From Eucommia ulmoides (lineage: Eukaryota > Streptophyta > Magnoliopsida > Garryales > Eucommiaceae), in NCBI GenBank assembly GCA_016647705.1, contig CM028328.1:42539429-42603428 (forward strand): a stretch of DNA of 64,000 nt, written 5' to 3'. The notes under the pieces are model-generated. The model worked only from the letters and a program-made list of their open reading frames with translations, made no database searches and was not told where the DNA came from. This document shows, piece after piece, positions 1-12,213 of the stretch. Numbering within the stretch: position 1 is the stretch's first letter; each line of letters opens with the position of its first letter. The translations under genes were made by a program, and so were the position numbers.

Positions 1-701
1 ATAAAGCAAGATTGGTAGCACAAGGTTATAATCAAGAAGAAGGGATAGATTATAATGAAACATATGCACCGGTAGCTAGATTAGAAGCTATACATATGTT
101 ACTTGCTTTTGCTTGTGCTAATGATTTCAAACTTTTTCAAATGGATGTTAAAAGTGTATTTTTAAATGGTTTCATTTCCGAAGAAGTTTATGTTGAACAA
201 CCTCCCGGTTTTGAAGATGAAAAATTTTCACATCATGTTTTCAAACTATCCAAAGCACTTTATGGTCTCAAACAAGCTTCTAGAGCTTGGTATGAGAGTT
301 AAGTGGATTTCTCTTTGAAAAAGGTTTTAAACGTGGTTTAACCAATATAACTTTATTTATTAAAGAAGCTAAAAATAATATATTACTAGTTCAAATCTAT
401 GTTGATGATATCATTTTCGGAGCCACTAATGAGATCTTGTGCCAAAAATTTGCTAAGCTTATGCAGGAAGAATTCGAGATGAGTATGATGGAAGAATTAA
501 CATTCTTTCTCGGATTAAATATTAAGCAATCAATGGATGGAATATTTATAAATCAAGCAAAGTATACTAAAGACTTAATAAAAAAATACGTAATGGAAAA
601 CTCAAAGGTATATAATACACCTGAGTACTTCAATCAAATTGGACGCCGATAAAAGTGGTAAGATGATAAATGAGAAGAAATACCGAGGTATGATTGGTAG
701 T
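1..701 (+). pseudogene. Ty1/copia pol fragment: reverse transcriptase, first part
   Basis: This is the RVT_2-type reverse transcriptase of a Ty1/copia polyprotein, which copies element RNA into cDNA in cytoplasmic particles. It enters from beyond the left edge. Visible signatures are [51 protein letters not shown] and the catalytic YVDD at 398-409. The frame shifts at about 299 by an apparent one-base loss, giving a stop at 301-303, and resumes in another frame through about 650, where it is degraded. It is cut at 701 by the Athila-like insertion and continues at 6099. Lineage is inferred as Sirevirus-like from the long LTR, the extra 3' gene and repeated polypurine tracts downstream. It is not functional. 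Confidence 0.93.
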
Positions 702-2418
702 TGGTAGCGCGCGAAATACACGCCGCTACTTACACTCATAAGTATACGAGGTCTAAGTTTTAGTATAGTGTGATCGTTAAGATTGGGTTATCGTATCCAC
801 AGGAATTGTTGTCGTTACTATCGAATACCGTTTTTGTCGTGACCTAAGTTTATCTAGGCGAAAACAAATGTATTTAATTAATTAAACTAATATTAATATA
901 ACCTAAATTAACTACACTATTATGTTAATATGTTTTAGGGTGAATAATTGTATAGGGATTAACGTATTTACAAATACGTGTTCGATTCTGATTTACTCCC
1001 GTTTACATTGTTCGACCTATTTGACAACCTCGGTACGTAAACTCCGTCGCCACCTCTTCCGAGTGTAAGACGGGAGAATACATAACTTCGAGTCAACGGA
1101 GAAGTCCCCCTCAATGTCTTAATGACCCTAGGTCACGTGAGTCTTGCCTAGCGTCATTGATTGCACACAATCCAACTCCCTCCCAGGTTATTGGATCGTC
1201 GCGTTGTATTTACCGTATTGACAATCTCCGTTCTAAAACTCCCTCACCACCTCTTCCGAGTGTAAGACGAGGGATATAATGCAAATTCGAGTCAACAAAG
1301 AGGTCCCCCTCAACGTCTTAACAACCCTGAGTAGCGTGTGTCTTGCCCTACGTCATCGATTATCCATGATTTAAACCCCGATCGGGTTATAGAATTGTGG
1401 CGTTTGTTTACCCTATTCCGAATCCGGGGTTTGTTAAAATCCCGTATTCTCCATTTATCAATCCAAGTATAATAAACAAACAATACAATAAATACAATCA
1501 AACTACGAAGAACAATCACAAACGAAACACCGAAATCACCCAAACGACGTATTTATAAATTATAGGTTAATCCCTACTACAATCCATATTTAACTCGCGG
1601 CTATAGCCACATATACAAGAAAATAACGAGCTAAATATGCTCACATGCTCCTAAGATAAAGAAATAAGGAAAAACGATCGAAGAACTTAGCCTCGTCCAA
1701 AGATAAACTGCTAAGAACGCTCCACGATCGATTCGCCGTCTTCTCCACTTCGGGATGCGAGCTCCACCACTAAAAATCCTAAACCTTGGCTTAACTATAG
1801 CCTAAGGGGCTCTAAAATGCAAGATAGGGAGGAGAGATTCGGCCAAAGGGGGAGGAGAGAGAATATTTATAGCAAAAATATTCTAAAAATATTTAAAGGC
1901 TGTGCAGGGCAAATCCGCCTAGGCAGTTGAAATTCCGCCTAGGCAGAATTAGGTCGGTTAAGTCTGATCGCCTGGGCGGTGAAGTAGGCGGTGGATTGGA
2001 GAACATTCTGTTGGATTTTCGCCTAGGCGGTAGAATTTTCGCCTAGGCGAGCGGCTGTCAGTAGCTCTTCTTCGTCCTCTGCTGGATTTCTGCCTAAGTA
2101 GTAGAATTTCCTCTCCGGCGGTCGTCCGTCAGTAACATTTTGCTCTTCTCTGCATTTTCACTGCTTAAGCTGTGGTCTGGACGCTTAAGCGGTGGGCCTG
2201 TTTTGTCTTTTAGCCTCCGAGCTTGTTTATCCACCGTAACTTCGAACCGCTTTGGTTCGATCTCATCATTTTAGCTCCAGTTTCCTATCTTTTTTACCCA
2301 TACACCTGAGTTATACAAAAAGTATAAATACTAATTAAAACATAATAAAAATAACTATAAACATATTCGAAAACTAACCAATTCGGATTGGAAATAGATA
2401 GGTTTTTCACACCTATCA
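702..2418 (-). repeat. 3' LTR of element A
   Basis: 1717 bp, beginning TGATAGGTGTGAAAAACC and ending GCGCTACCA when read on the minus strand. It is highly similar along its length to 4394-6098; most differences I see are C/T or G/A, as expected if methylated cytosines decayed. A CCTAGG-cored palindrome array (about 1905-2200) lies just upstream, in LTR sense, of a TATA-like CTATAAATA at about 1864-1873. Confidence 0.92.
1905..2200 (-). promoter_or_regulatory. Palindrome array in U3 of element A LTR
   Basis: Repeated short palindromes of the form CCGCCTAGGCGG: CCTAGG four times between 1915 and 2050, plus variants such as CCTGGG, CCTAAG and CTTAAG further along to about 2200. They lie immediately upstream, on the minus strand, of the TATA-like motif near 1870. 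The right LTR has the same array at about 5605-5870. The position suggests an enhancer or binding-site cluster; function is inferred. Confidence 0.6.
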
Positions 2419-4393
2419 ATACCCCAAAACTCAAAACTTGGCTAGTCCTCGAGCCAAACACACACACTAAAATGAAAAATACACAAACGGAAATAAATAA
2501 CAAACAACCTAAAACCAATCTAAACATAACAACATGCGAGTTTTAAATTCTTCTAACGGCCTATTTATTTTTCCCTCAACAACCGCCAGTAGTATCGAGT
2601 TCAGGCAGTAACACACAACATGTAATGTTCTAGAATTTCGACATGCAATAATGGTGAACGCTATTCTAGATCCTTTAAACGTGTTAGTGCAAGACTCAAT
2701 AATATAACTATACAACGATCGGATTGGATTATCCACCAACAAAATTCATGACTTAGACCTTAAATTCTAGGATTTCCATAACTTGATTGGAGTCCACTTT
2801 CCACTAATGTAGGTTTAGTAATTTATGTAGATCATTAGGGCTTGGTTCGATTTTGGTATATTTGGCCAAGGGTAATTTGGAATAGAAAACGGGTTAACGT
2901 TGTTAACTTAACGTTACCCAAGGCTCAACGCTTGGCACATTCACTCTCGAATCCCCATAGAAAGATTGGAGACAATCCCAAACATGCATTTAAGACTGAC
3001 GTACTCACTTGTCAAAAGAAACAAAAATAAAAATGGTATTTACATTTGATTCTTTGTTTATTTTTTCAACGAACACACCCCCAAACTTATTTGATTGTTA
3101 CAATTGAAGGGGTGTGTGAAATACAAATAAAAAAAAAACGACAAGTGAGTACTCTAATACCGAACCAATTAGAAGTTCGCCCTAAACCCAACCGCTCACA
3201 TCAAGAAGCCTTTGCAACGGCTAACTTGATTCACTCAAATATGCCTTTAAATTCAGCGATTAAGGACTGGAAGGAATTCAATTGGTCGTGATATTGGTTT
3301 ATGTGTTCAGAATTGAATTTGCATTTAGGCTTCGACAGGGTAACGAGGGATAATCATGTAAGAAGGTAGGCTTTAAAAGGCTCAAGCGACAAAGAGAATA
3401 CCTAAATCACGTCTCCTGAATTACCTTGCCTAGGATTTCGCCTCAAGCTTCCACTCAATCAAGTTCTAGAATCCTTAATGTGTCATGAATTTGGTTAATC
3501 GATAATCGTCCTTAAATAAATTGAATAACTATACATTGAGTCTATGTGCCCGTGCAAATTTGGATCTACAATAATTTTTACCAAAAAGCATAATCAAGCA
3601 CACAGAATCACACATGCATGGGTATTACCCTTGACTTCGAAAACAACTAGGGGTAATTTTCATCATCGGGTGACGGCCTAGATGAATGCAAAACTCAACA
3701 TATAAACAACAACACAAAAACATAAACACATTCTAACCTAAACACACATGCAATACGAAAAACAATAACACATAAACTAACATACTACTACTACACATCA
3801 CCCCTAAACTCAAAGTGGACAGTGTCCTCAGTGAACCCAATCATCAATCTCAACATATGAAATTTAAAGCATGCTGACAAAGGGTGTTTAGAACACTTAC
3901 CTGGGAGGCGAGAAGATCTCACCTCCGAATCAAGTCGGATGGGATGGATCAAAAAGAATTGCTTGGGTTGCCTCTCAAGAAGCGCGTGGTTTAATCTCCT
4001 CGGCCCAACATTCAAAATGCCCTCAAGATTGGCCAGATTTGGCTTTGATTGGCTCAATCTCTCAACGAAACGCCTCACCGGCTTATGTGCTTGGCCAAGC
4101 AACATAAAACGGATAGGAATCCCGTCGAAAGGGATGCATCAATACCCATCAATCTAACATTGGCACGTACCCTGTATTGAAAACAAAAACAAAACTACAA
4201 ACAAAAATTATATACAAAGAAATGCCTAAAGTAAAATTAGGTCACTTTCACACAATATCGACAATGAACGACATCGCCAATCCCGGGAATACGAAACACT
4301 TGCTTCTCCTATCTAAACCTTAAGTCTAGAGCCGTTACCGTGTTTTTTCGACAATAATCATCAAAACAATCCTCGGCAATGGCGCCAAAAACT
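2419..4393 (-). other. Internal region of element A, no pol
   Basis: Non-coding except for a decayed peptide tail near 3791-4105 on the minus strand. This contains SKPNLANLEGILN and LLERQPKQ, matching the tail of the gag-like reading frames in the Athila-like elements at 24967-25239 and 39148-39423. The same internal sequence recurs at 46261-48356. The rest is untranslated leader and trailer without recognisable genes. Confidence 0.7.
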
Positions 4394-6098
4394 TGGTAGC
4401 GCGCGAAATACACGCCGCTACTTACACTCGCAAGTATACGAGGTCTAAGTTTTAGTATAGTGTGATCGTTAAGATCGGGCTATCGTATCCACAGGGATTA
4501 TTGTCGTTACTATCGAATACCACATTTGTCGTGACCTAAGTTTATCTAGGCGAAAATAAATGTATTTAATTAATTAAACTAATATTAATATAACCTAAAT
4601 TAACTACACTATTATGTTAATATGTTTTAGGGTGAAGAATTGTATAGGGATTAACGTGTTTACAAATACGTGTTCGATTCCGATTTACTCCTGTTTACAT
4701 TGTTTGACCTATTTGACAACCTCGGTACGTAAACTCCGTCGTCACCTCTTTCGAGTGTAAGACGGGAGAATACATGACTTCAAGTCAACGGAGAAGTCCT
4801 CCTCAACGTCTTAATGACCCTAGGTCACGTGAGTCTCGCCCAGCGTCATTGATTGCACACAATCCAACTCCCTCCCGGGTTATTGGATCGTCGCGTTGTT
4901 TTTACCCTATTAACAATCTCTGTTCTAAAACTCTCTCGCCACCTCTTCCGAGTGTAAGACGAGGGATATAACGCAAATTCGAGTCAACGAAGAGGTCCCC
5001 CTCAACGTCTTAATGACCCTAGGTAGCGTATGTCTTGCCCTACGTCATCGATTGTCCATGATTCAAACCTCGACCGGGTTATAGAATTGTGGCGTTTGTT
5101 TACCCTATTCTGAATCCGGGGTTTGTTAAAATCTCGTATTCTCCATTTATCAATCCAAGCATAATAAACAAACAATACGATAAATACAATCAAATTATGA
5201 AGAACAATCACAAACGAAACACCGAAATCACCCAAACGACGTATTTATAAATTATAAGTTAATTCCTACTACAATCCATATTTAACTCGCGGCCATAGCT
5301 GCATCTACAAGAAAATAACGAGCTAAATATGCTCACATGCTCCTAAGATAAAGAAATAAGGAAAAACGATCGAAGAACTTAGTCTCGTCCGAAGATAAAT
5401 CGCTAAGAACGCTCTACGATCGATTCGCTGTCTTCTCCACTTCGGGATGCGAGCTCCACCACTAAAAATCCTAACCCTTGGCTTAACTATAGCCTAAGGG
5501 GCTCTAAAATGTAAGAGAGGGAAGTGAAATTCGGCCGAAGGGGGAGGAGAGGGGATATTTATAGCAAAAATATTCTAAAAATATCTAAAGACTGTGCAGG
5601 GCAAATCCGCCTAGGCGATGGAAATTCTGCCTAGGCGGAATTAGTTTGGTTAAGTCTGATTGCCTAGGCGGTGGATTGGAGAACATTCTGTTGGATTTTC
5701 GCCTAGGCGGTAGAATTTTCGCTTAGGCGAGCGGCTGTCAGTAGCCCTTCTTCGTCCTCTACTGGATTTCTGCCTAAGCGGTAGAATTTCTGCTCTGGTG
5801 GTCGTCCATCAGTAATATTTTGCTCTTCTCTGCATTTTCCCCGCTTAAGCGATGGTCTGGACGCTTAAGCGGTGGGCCTGTTTTGTCTTTTAGCCTCCGA
5901 ACTTGTTTATCCACCGTAACTTCGAACCTCTTTGGTTCGATCTCATCATTTTAGCTTCAGATTCCTATCTTTTTTACCCACACACCTGAGTTATACAAAA
6001 AGTATAAATACTAATTAAAACATAATAAAAATAACTATAAACATATTCGAAAACTAACCAATTCGGATTGGAAATAGATAGGTTTTTCACACCTATCA
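4394..6098 (-). repeat. 5' LTR of element A
   Basis: 1705 bp, TG...CA, the partner of 702-2418. It carries the same palindrome array (about 5605-5870) and a TATA-like motif near 5560. The tRNA-Asp primer site abuts it at 4370-4387. The 77-residue minus-strand frames at 1310-1543 and 5002-5235 are shared LTR sequence, not genes. Confidence 0.92.
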
Positions 6099-6697
6099 GT
6101 AGTCTCCTTTATCTTACGACAAGTAGACCAGATATCATGTTTAATGTGTGTCTATGTGCTCATTTTCGATCTTGTCCTAAAGAATCACATTTAACTGCCG
6201 TTAAACGTATTTTTCGATATTTGCTTGGTACATGTGATTTAGACTTATGGTATCCTAAAAATGATTGTTTTGACCTGCTTAGCTATTTTAAAGCTGATTT
6301 TTCCGGTTGCAAAGTCGAGCGTAAAAGCACTAGTGGTACTTGTCACTTTCTAGGACACGCATTGGTTTCTTGGTCAAGCAAGAAACAAAACTCGGTTGCA
6401 TTATCCATGGCCGAAGCCGAATATGTCGCAACTGGAAATTGTTGTGCTCAAGTGCTATATATGAAACAACAATTGGGAGATTTCGGTATTAATGTTGGTT
6501 GTGTTCCAATCTTATGTGATAACACTAGCGCCATTTGTTTGAGTAAGAATCCTACTCAACATTCACGAACTAAGCACATTGAAATAAGACACCACTTCAT
6601 TCATGACCACATTCAAAAAGGCGATATCACATTGGAATTCATTGACACTAATAATCAACTAGCCAATATCTTTACTAAGCTTCTCGGGGAAGAATAA
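6099..6697 (+). pseudogene. Ty1/copia pol fragment: end of reverse transcriptase and RNase H
   Basis: This continues the fragment at 1-701 after the Athila-like insertion; the target duplication codons join the two parts. SLLYLTTSRPDIMF is the reverse transcriptase-connection region. RNase H of copia type follows, with ADFSGCKVERKSTSG, ALSMAEAEYVA and the IEIRHHFIHDHI segment. RNase H removes the RNA strand during cDNA synthesis. The open frame stops at 6697, slightly before the usual copia C-terminus. Similarity continues about 40 bases further in the same sense, so the stop looks like a point mutation. Confidence 0.93.
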
Positions 6698-7112
6698 TTT
6701 TCAAAAATATTACGTGGCTTAGGCATGATGAGACAAGAAGACGCTTTGAAAGAATGAAAACTTTCAAAATTTCTACTTAAGAGTAAATATGCTATAAATT
6801 GTCAAAAATTACTTCAATCTTGATTTAAAATGGTTTTTTCACTGATATATATATTTGATGTGTTAAAAAATGTTTTTAAAAATTATTTCAAAACCATGTT
6901 CTTCAAAAGTGACCAAAAATCTAATTTTGATAGACTTGAATCCCTGAGAAAAAAATAAAATTTGGTTATGAGTAATATTGATCAATTCTAAATTAATTAG
7001 GATTGATATATACTTCAAAAACCATACAAAGGCTACATATTGAACAAATCAATCCAATTAGAGCATAAAACAGAAACGGATCAAGCCAACTACCTGCTGA
7101 AATGTTACAGCA
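6698..7112 (+). other. Copia spacer between pol and the extra gene
   Basis: AT-rich, with no reading frame of note. It separates the end of pol from the palindromes and putative promoter of the extra gene. Nothing else is recognisable. Confidence 0.5.
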
Positions 7113-7240
7113 GAAGTAGTTGACTACTTTCCGGATAAGTAGTCGACTACTTATCCTAATGGGTGGAAAACAGTGCGTACAAATTTATTGCAAATCTTAA
7201 GAGTTAGGGTTTATTTGATCCGAATTCCTTACCTATATAA
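7113..7240 (+). promoter_or_regulatory. Palindromes and TATA-like box upstream of the copia extra gene
   Basis: Two palindromes sit here. One is an imperfect 17-18 bp copy at 7113-7130 (core AGTAGTTGACTACT). The other is a perfect 24-bp palindrome at 7133-7156 with core AGTAGTCGACTACT. About 75 bp downstream is TATATAAA (about 7231-7238), and the extra gene's ATG is at 7367. The same 14-bp core occurs twice in the element's LTR (9517-9562). The arrangement looks like an internal promoter with an operator-like site; this is inference from layout. Confidence 0.55.
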
Positions 7241-7366
7241 ACAAATATTCTCACATCATTTTATTTCTACCCTTAAAGAAGAGGCAAACCTTGATAAATC
7301 TTGAGAGTGATTGAGAAATTGTCCAAACCCTAAGTTGAATTCTTGTGTTTTTGAGAAATTCAAGCA

Positions 7367-8647
7367 ATGGCACCAAGGAGATCAAGGAGAAATCAGGAAC
7401 AAGAAGCAGCCCCGATTATTCTATTCGACAACTATCATTTCTCACGCTCCGAACATGAGGAACAATTTCGCTCCGACTTCTCTCACTGTAAGGTAATCCC
7501 CGGTCGTCTTGTTGATTTTGAATCTCTTTCAAATCATAATCTTCATACACGTACCTATTATAATCATGTCGGTTGGGATTATTTTGTTGGTATTTCATCA
7601 CCACTATATTCCGTTCTTGTCCAAATGTTCTATGCGAATCTTGTTTATGAACGTGGTGTTTACACTTCCTATGTGAATGGTGTTGAAATCTCTTTTGGTA
7701 ATAGGCTTCTTGCTAATATACTTCATTTACCTATAGAAGATATTAAACCCAAGATCAATAACAATTGGTTGTCAATCCACTTGAATTTCAATCAATGGAA
7801 TGTCTTGGCTACTCTTTGTGGACCACATTTTCGTCCCGGTAATCATAATTTCGTAGCCAATTTACCACTTGAATTTTGTTTGATTCACTCTATAATCAAC
7901 TACTCCATTGTGCCTAGAGCCGGAAGTAGATCTCATATCACTTTCTTCGATCTTTTCCTTCTAAAGAGCTTTCTTGACAAAACTAACATTGATCTTGCAT
8001 TTGTCATCGAAAAGTATATGTTGGCTCAAAAGAACAAAACCAAAGGATCTTTGCCTTATGGAATCACTATCACCGCCATTTTCAATCATTTTCAAGTCCC
8101 GCTCCAAAATGAAATTCCATCTTCTATCATTACTCATCATGAAATTCTTGACCATTCAACCGTGTTGAAAATGGGTTATCAATTTGTCAATGGTCGTTTT
8201 CGAAAAAGGAATAGACAAGTTGATCATGAAGTTGTTGGTTTTGCACTCACAAATGTTCCGGTGGAACTAAGGCATGCCGATGCTTATCAAGGAGGTGCTG
8301 AAAATGTGGAATAAGAAGAAGAAAAAGAAGAAGAAGAAGAGGGAGATGATGAAATGGAGGACGCACCATCTCAAACTGGTGGTACTTCGACTTTTGAAGT
8401 TGGAGAAGGTTCCAATGCTCCAAACTTCAATTATAATGATCTTGTTACTCGTATGGACAACATGAGCACAAGGTTTGAAGGGAAAATGGATGATATGACT
8501 AATCACTTTGAAGGGAGAATGAATGATCTTTCAAACCGTTTTGACACCCATGCATATTATGTAGATGAGCAGTTTGATACTCTCATAGGATCCTTCACAC
8601 AATTCACTAGTCACTTCTACACACACTATCCACATCCACCATCTTAA
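7367..8647 (+). pseudogene. Extra gene of a Sirevirus-like copia element (putative plant transposon protein family), one in-frame stop
   Basis: One frame of 427 codons from ATG 7367 to the stop at 8645-8647, broken only by TAA at 8312-8314 in an acidic tract where GAA is expected. The first 315 residues form a globular domain with WDYFVG, YSVLVQMFYANLVYERGV, VEISFGNRLLANILHLP, FFDLFLLKSFL and MGYQFVNGRFRKR. This resembles the 'putative plant transposon protein' domain (PF20167, from memory). Next come a Glu-rich hinge and a Met/Phe-spaced heptad region (about 8430-8610) likely to be a coiled coil. No catalytic motif, signal peptide or membrane segment is evident. It lies between pol and the 3' LTR, where some Sireviruses carry an env-like gene. 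A diverged copy is at 15600-16855. Confidence 0.8.
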
Positions 8648-8983
8648 GACTAGTTCACCATCCCTTTTTTATGTGACAAAGGGGGAGAAAACTAGATTTG
8701 ATGTTAGAGATTACGTACTAGTTAGGTTTGATGTTAGAAATTTGGTGTTAGAGATTTAGTACTAGTTATGTTTGCATTTCTATCTTGTGTTATTTATAAC
8801 TACGACTATGATTATGTTATTTATGGTTATTATGTTATAAACTACACTAACCTTGAGAGAATGAATAATTGAACTTTATTGATAAAATCATTTCAAAACT
8901 AATCTCATTCTCAGGGGGAGATAGAAAAGTATTTGTTGCTATTAAAACATCAAATGAGTTGTCATCATCAAAAAGTAGAAGAT
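8648..8983 (+). other. Copia 3' untranslated region with repeated polypurine tracts
   Basis: Three purine-rich tracts resemble plus-strand primers: AAAGGGGGAGAAAAC near 8678, CAGGGGGAGATAG near 8911, and a decayed one (AAAAAGTAGAAGAT) directly before the LTR at 8984. Several polypurine tracts upstream of the 3' LTR are described for Sireviruses, which supports the lineage call. Confidence 0.6.
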
Positions 8984-11216
8984 TGTTAGCCTAAGCGATT
9001 TCAATCATAGGATTCCTGGATTAAAGTGATTTTGACGATAACACACACATTTGACGTTTTAAATATACTAACGATGATTTTGAAATATAGAATATCCAAA
9101 TACCATAAAAACAAATCATGAAAGCGAAATCAAGTCGAGAAAGTATGATTTACATTAAAGCAATTTTTCATTTCGACAATACTTGTGGGATATTGAACTT
9201 GGAACTCTATAAGACACACACACACCATATGTGTTCTTAATTGTGACATATTGATCTTATCATATCCAATATACTTATATATCATAATGTGAAGTATGCG
9301 TTTGATCATTTCATGCTATATCGAAAAAACACCTATTGATCATAATTATGCGAAATTGGAATTTTATGTTCTTAATATGATCATTGAGTTTTTGAATCAT
9401 ATAAACATCTTGATAATAATTGTTACATGATTTATAAAGTATTTATAATGATAAATGATCATCAACTAAGACCAAAAATCCAAAACGGACGAAGAAGTCA
9501 TGCCGCAGGAACTGTAGCATAAGTAGTCGACTACTTATGCTGAAAGTAGTCGACTACTTTCAAGCAAAATGCTTTCTCTCTCCTGCTTTGTTTTTGGCTT
9601 CACGTTTTGGCATCGTATTCTTGTTCTAATTAATGTATGATAATTCATATACCTTATAATGTTTATATAGCATGTTTTCATCATTCAATTTGATCAATAC
9701 AATATTGAATTAAAAAGAAATTGATTAAAATATTTTGAAACATTTTAGAACTCAAAATGCAGAATTTTGTCATGAACTCAAATTTGGATTTGCATATCAT
9801 ATTTTGTTCGAAACGTTCAAATCATGTCATAAGATGTTAGTTTAACATGTCTACATGATATATGCATGATTAATTGATATGTTCATCAATTCATTTATGA
9901 TTAATTGACAAATTAACTCATAAGGTATGAAAATTCTGTTTTCATCATGCTAAATGATTCTAAGTATGCAAATGCCTTAAATACTTATATGTACTTAATT
10001 GGTTTGTATAAATTTATGATATACATTATACACTACTTATATGAATGATCATATTCATTATCCTATAAAAATACAAGTATATTGTTTTGAAATCAAGTGG
10101 GAATACAAAGATACCATTTTGAATTGATAGTAAGGTAGCTAAATAAATGCTAGCCCATACCTTGTCTTCCACTAGTATGAAAGGTATCCTATCTTGATTA
10201 TAATAGCTGCATTCTTTAATGAAATGAGCCTAGCATTAAATGATTTCACACCATCTTTGCGTAAACTCCATCATGCTTTGTCTATAAACATCATGATCCC
10301 TTACACTCTATCATATACATTGTATGTAAGAGATAATGACTGTATTTTCCCACTACCTCAACAACATGAATGGACTATGGGTCCTATGCATTTAATTACA
10401 CTATCTTGCATTAATTGAGGTTTGAAAAAGAGAAAAAGATTCTTGACAAAATCTGCAGAGATAATGGAAGAGGAGCCTATGCAATTTGAATGTTGAAATT
10501 TTAAGAAGATTTTCAAACGATCATTTGTACTCAAGTTCTTCAAATGAGATATCCTCTTACATTCTCTATATCTATAAAAAGGAGAGAAGATTGCTGGAGG
10601 AAATAACTCATCAAAGTATCAATCAAGTGAACCTCAAAGATTAAAGTGATACTACCAAAGGCTTCCAAGCTAAAATATGTCTAACAACACTTATATTCTT
10701 CTTGATTTATATTTCTTGAGTGTTTGTTGTATTTGCTTTACACACATAGATTCCTGAGTTCTATATCTTATGAGTATTGAAGTTTCATTTTGTGAGACAG
10801 TGAGATTTTCATTGTAAATCTTGAGTAAGGGTTTTACTCAAGAGGAGAGATTTGTGAGTGGAATATATTCACTCTATATTGTAAAGACTTGAGATACGTA
10901 CTTCTCAAGCAGCGACTTAATTGGTTTGTTCTTCACCCGTAAGAAGATCAAAGATAGTAAAATCCTCGAAGGAGCTCGGGGGAGTGGACTAAGCAAAGGG
11001 TGTTTATCGAACCACTATAAAATACCAGTGTCAATCTCTCTAACTCTACTCTTTAGATTTCTGCATATATTTGTGTTTGTTATTATTACTCTTGTTTGAA
11101 TATCCGTTATGCACTTAATCATATTAACACTTAGGTTATATAGAGTAGTTTTTAAATAAAGAATTATTTGCCAAAACCCAATTCACCCCCCCTCTTGGGT
11201 AATTCTTGGGCTTTCA
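8984..11216 (+). repeat. 3' LTR of the first copia element
   Basis: 2233 bp from TGTTAGCCTAAGCG to TTGGGCTTTCA. The 3' end has the AATTCACCCCCCCTCTTGGG block also seen at 19800-19843 and, inverted, at 62437-62480. A TATA-like TCTATAAAAAGG lies at about 10571-10582. Two long palindromes sit in U3 (9517-9562). No 5' partner is in the window. Its outer end directly abuts an inverted partial copy of itself. Confidence 0.88.
9517..9562 (+). promoter_or_regulatory. Tandem perfect palindromes in copia U3
   Basis: A perfect 24-bp palindrome at 9517-9540 is followed directly by a perfect 22-bp palindrome at 9541-9562. Both have the core AGTAGTCGACTACT, identical to the one upstream of the extra gene at 7133-7156. 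The decayed inverted LTR has mutated versions at about 11538-11578. A protein-binding or hairpin role is inferred. Confidence 0.65.
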
Positions 11217-12213
11217 TATCAATTGATCATGCATATATCATACAGACATGTTAAACTAACATCTAATGATATGATTTGAACGTTCCGAACAAAATATGAT
11301 ATGCAAATCCAAATTTGAGTTCATAACAAAATTCTTCATTTTGAGTTCTAAAATATTTCAAAATATTTTAATCAATTTCTTTTTAATCCAACATTGTATT
11401 GATTAAATTGAATGATGAAAATATATTATATAATCACTATAAGGCATATGAATCATCATACATTAATTAGAACAAGCATACGACGCCAAAACGTGAAGCC
11501 AGAAACAGAGCAGGAGAAAGAAAGCATTCTGCTTGAAAGTAGTGGACTACTTTCAGCATATGTAGTCGACTACTTATGTTGCAGTTCCTGCGGCATGATG
11601 TTTTCGTCCATTTTGGGTTTTTGGTCTTAGTTTATGATCGTTTATCATTATAAACACTTTATAAAGCATGTAACACTTTATAAAGCATGACGTTTTCGTC
11701 CATTTTGGGTTTTTGGTCTTAGTTTATGATCGTTTATCATTATAAATACTTTATAAAGCATGTAACAATTATTATCAATATGTTTATATGATTCAAAAAC
11801 TCAATGATCATATTAAGAACATAAAATTCCAATTTCGCATAATTATGATCAATAGGTGTTTTTTTCGATATAGCATATAATGATCAAACACATACTTCAT
11901 ATTGTGATATATAAGTATATTGGATATGATAAGATCAATATATCACAATTAAGAACACATATGGTGTGTGTGTGTTCTATAGAGTTCCGAGTTCAATATC
12001 CTGCGAGTATTATCGAAATAAAAAATTGCTTTAATGTAAATCATATATTTTCATACCTTTTCGACTTGATTTCCCTTTCATGATTTTTTTTGATGGTATT
12101 TGGATATTCTATATTTCAAAATCATCGTTAGTATATTTAAAACGTCAAATGTGTGTGTTATCGTCAAAATCATTTTAATCCGGGAATCCTATGATTGAAA
12201 TCGCTTAGGCTAA
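11215..12213 (-). repeat. Inverted partial copy of the first copia LTR
   Basis: Reverse complement of about 8986-9882, that is, the first 0.9 kb of the LTR. It starts at the outer end of the intact LTR across a few shared bases (CATATCAATT). It stops at GGCTAA, where the truncated Athila-like LTR begins. It contains a 92-bp tandem duplication. Together with 8984-9882 it makes an inverted repeat with about 1.3 kb between the arms. Confidence 0.88.
11593..11767. repeat. 92-bp tandem duplication inside the inverted LTR
   Basis: A segment beginning GCATGATGTTTTCGTCC (11593) is repeated from 11685 with very few differences. The opposite arm (near 9430-9500) has a single copy, so the duplication arose in this arm only. 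Confidence 0.85.

Larger units (their letters stand above)
702..6098 (-). mobile_element. Athila-like non-autonomous LTR retrotransposon (element A), complete
   Basis: A complete LTR element on the minus strand, 5397 bp, flanked by the 5-bp target duplication GTAGT (697-701 and 6099-6103) inside copia reverse transcriptase. LTRs are 702-2418 (3') and 4394-6098 (5'), both TG...CA. A primer-binding site for tRNA-Asp lies next to the 5' LTR at 4370-4387 (16 of 18 positions by eye). A polypurine tract lies next to the 3' LTR (complement at about 2419-2430). The 1975-bp internal region has no pol, so mobility would need proteins supplied in trans. tRNA-Asp priming and the gag-derived tail seen in its relatives point to the Athila/Tat branch of Ty3/gypsy. 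Confidence 0.92.

Noticed and set aside
1310-1543. 77-residue minus-strand frame, repeated at 5002-5235 and in part at 12549-12902
   Set aside because: It is simply LTR sequence present in each copy; it has no start context or family and decays freely between copies.
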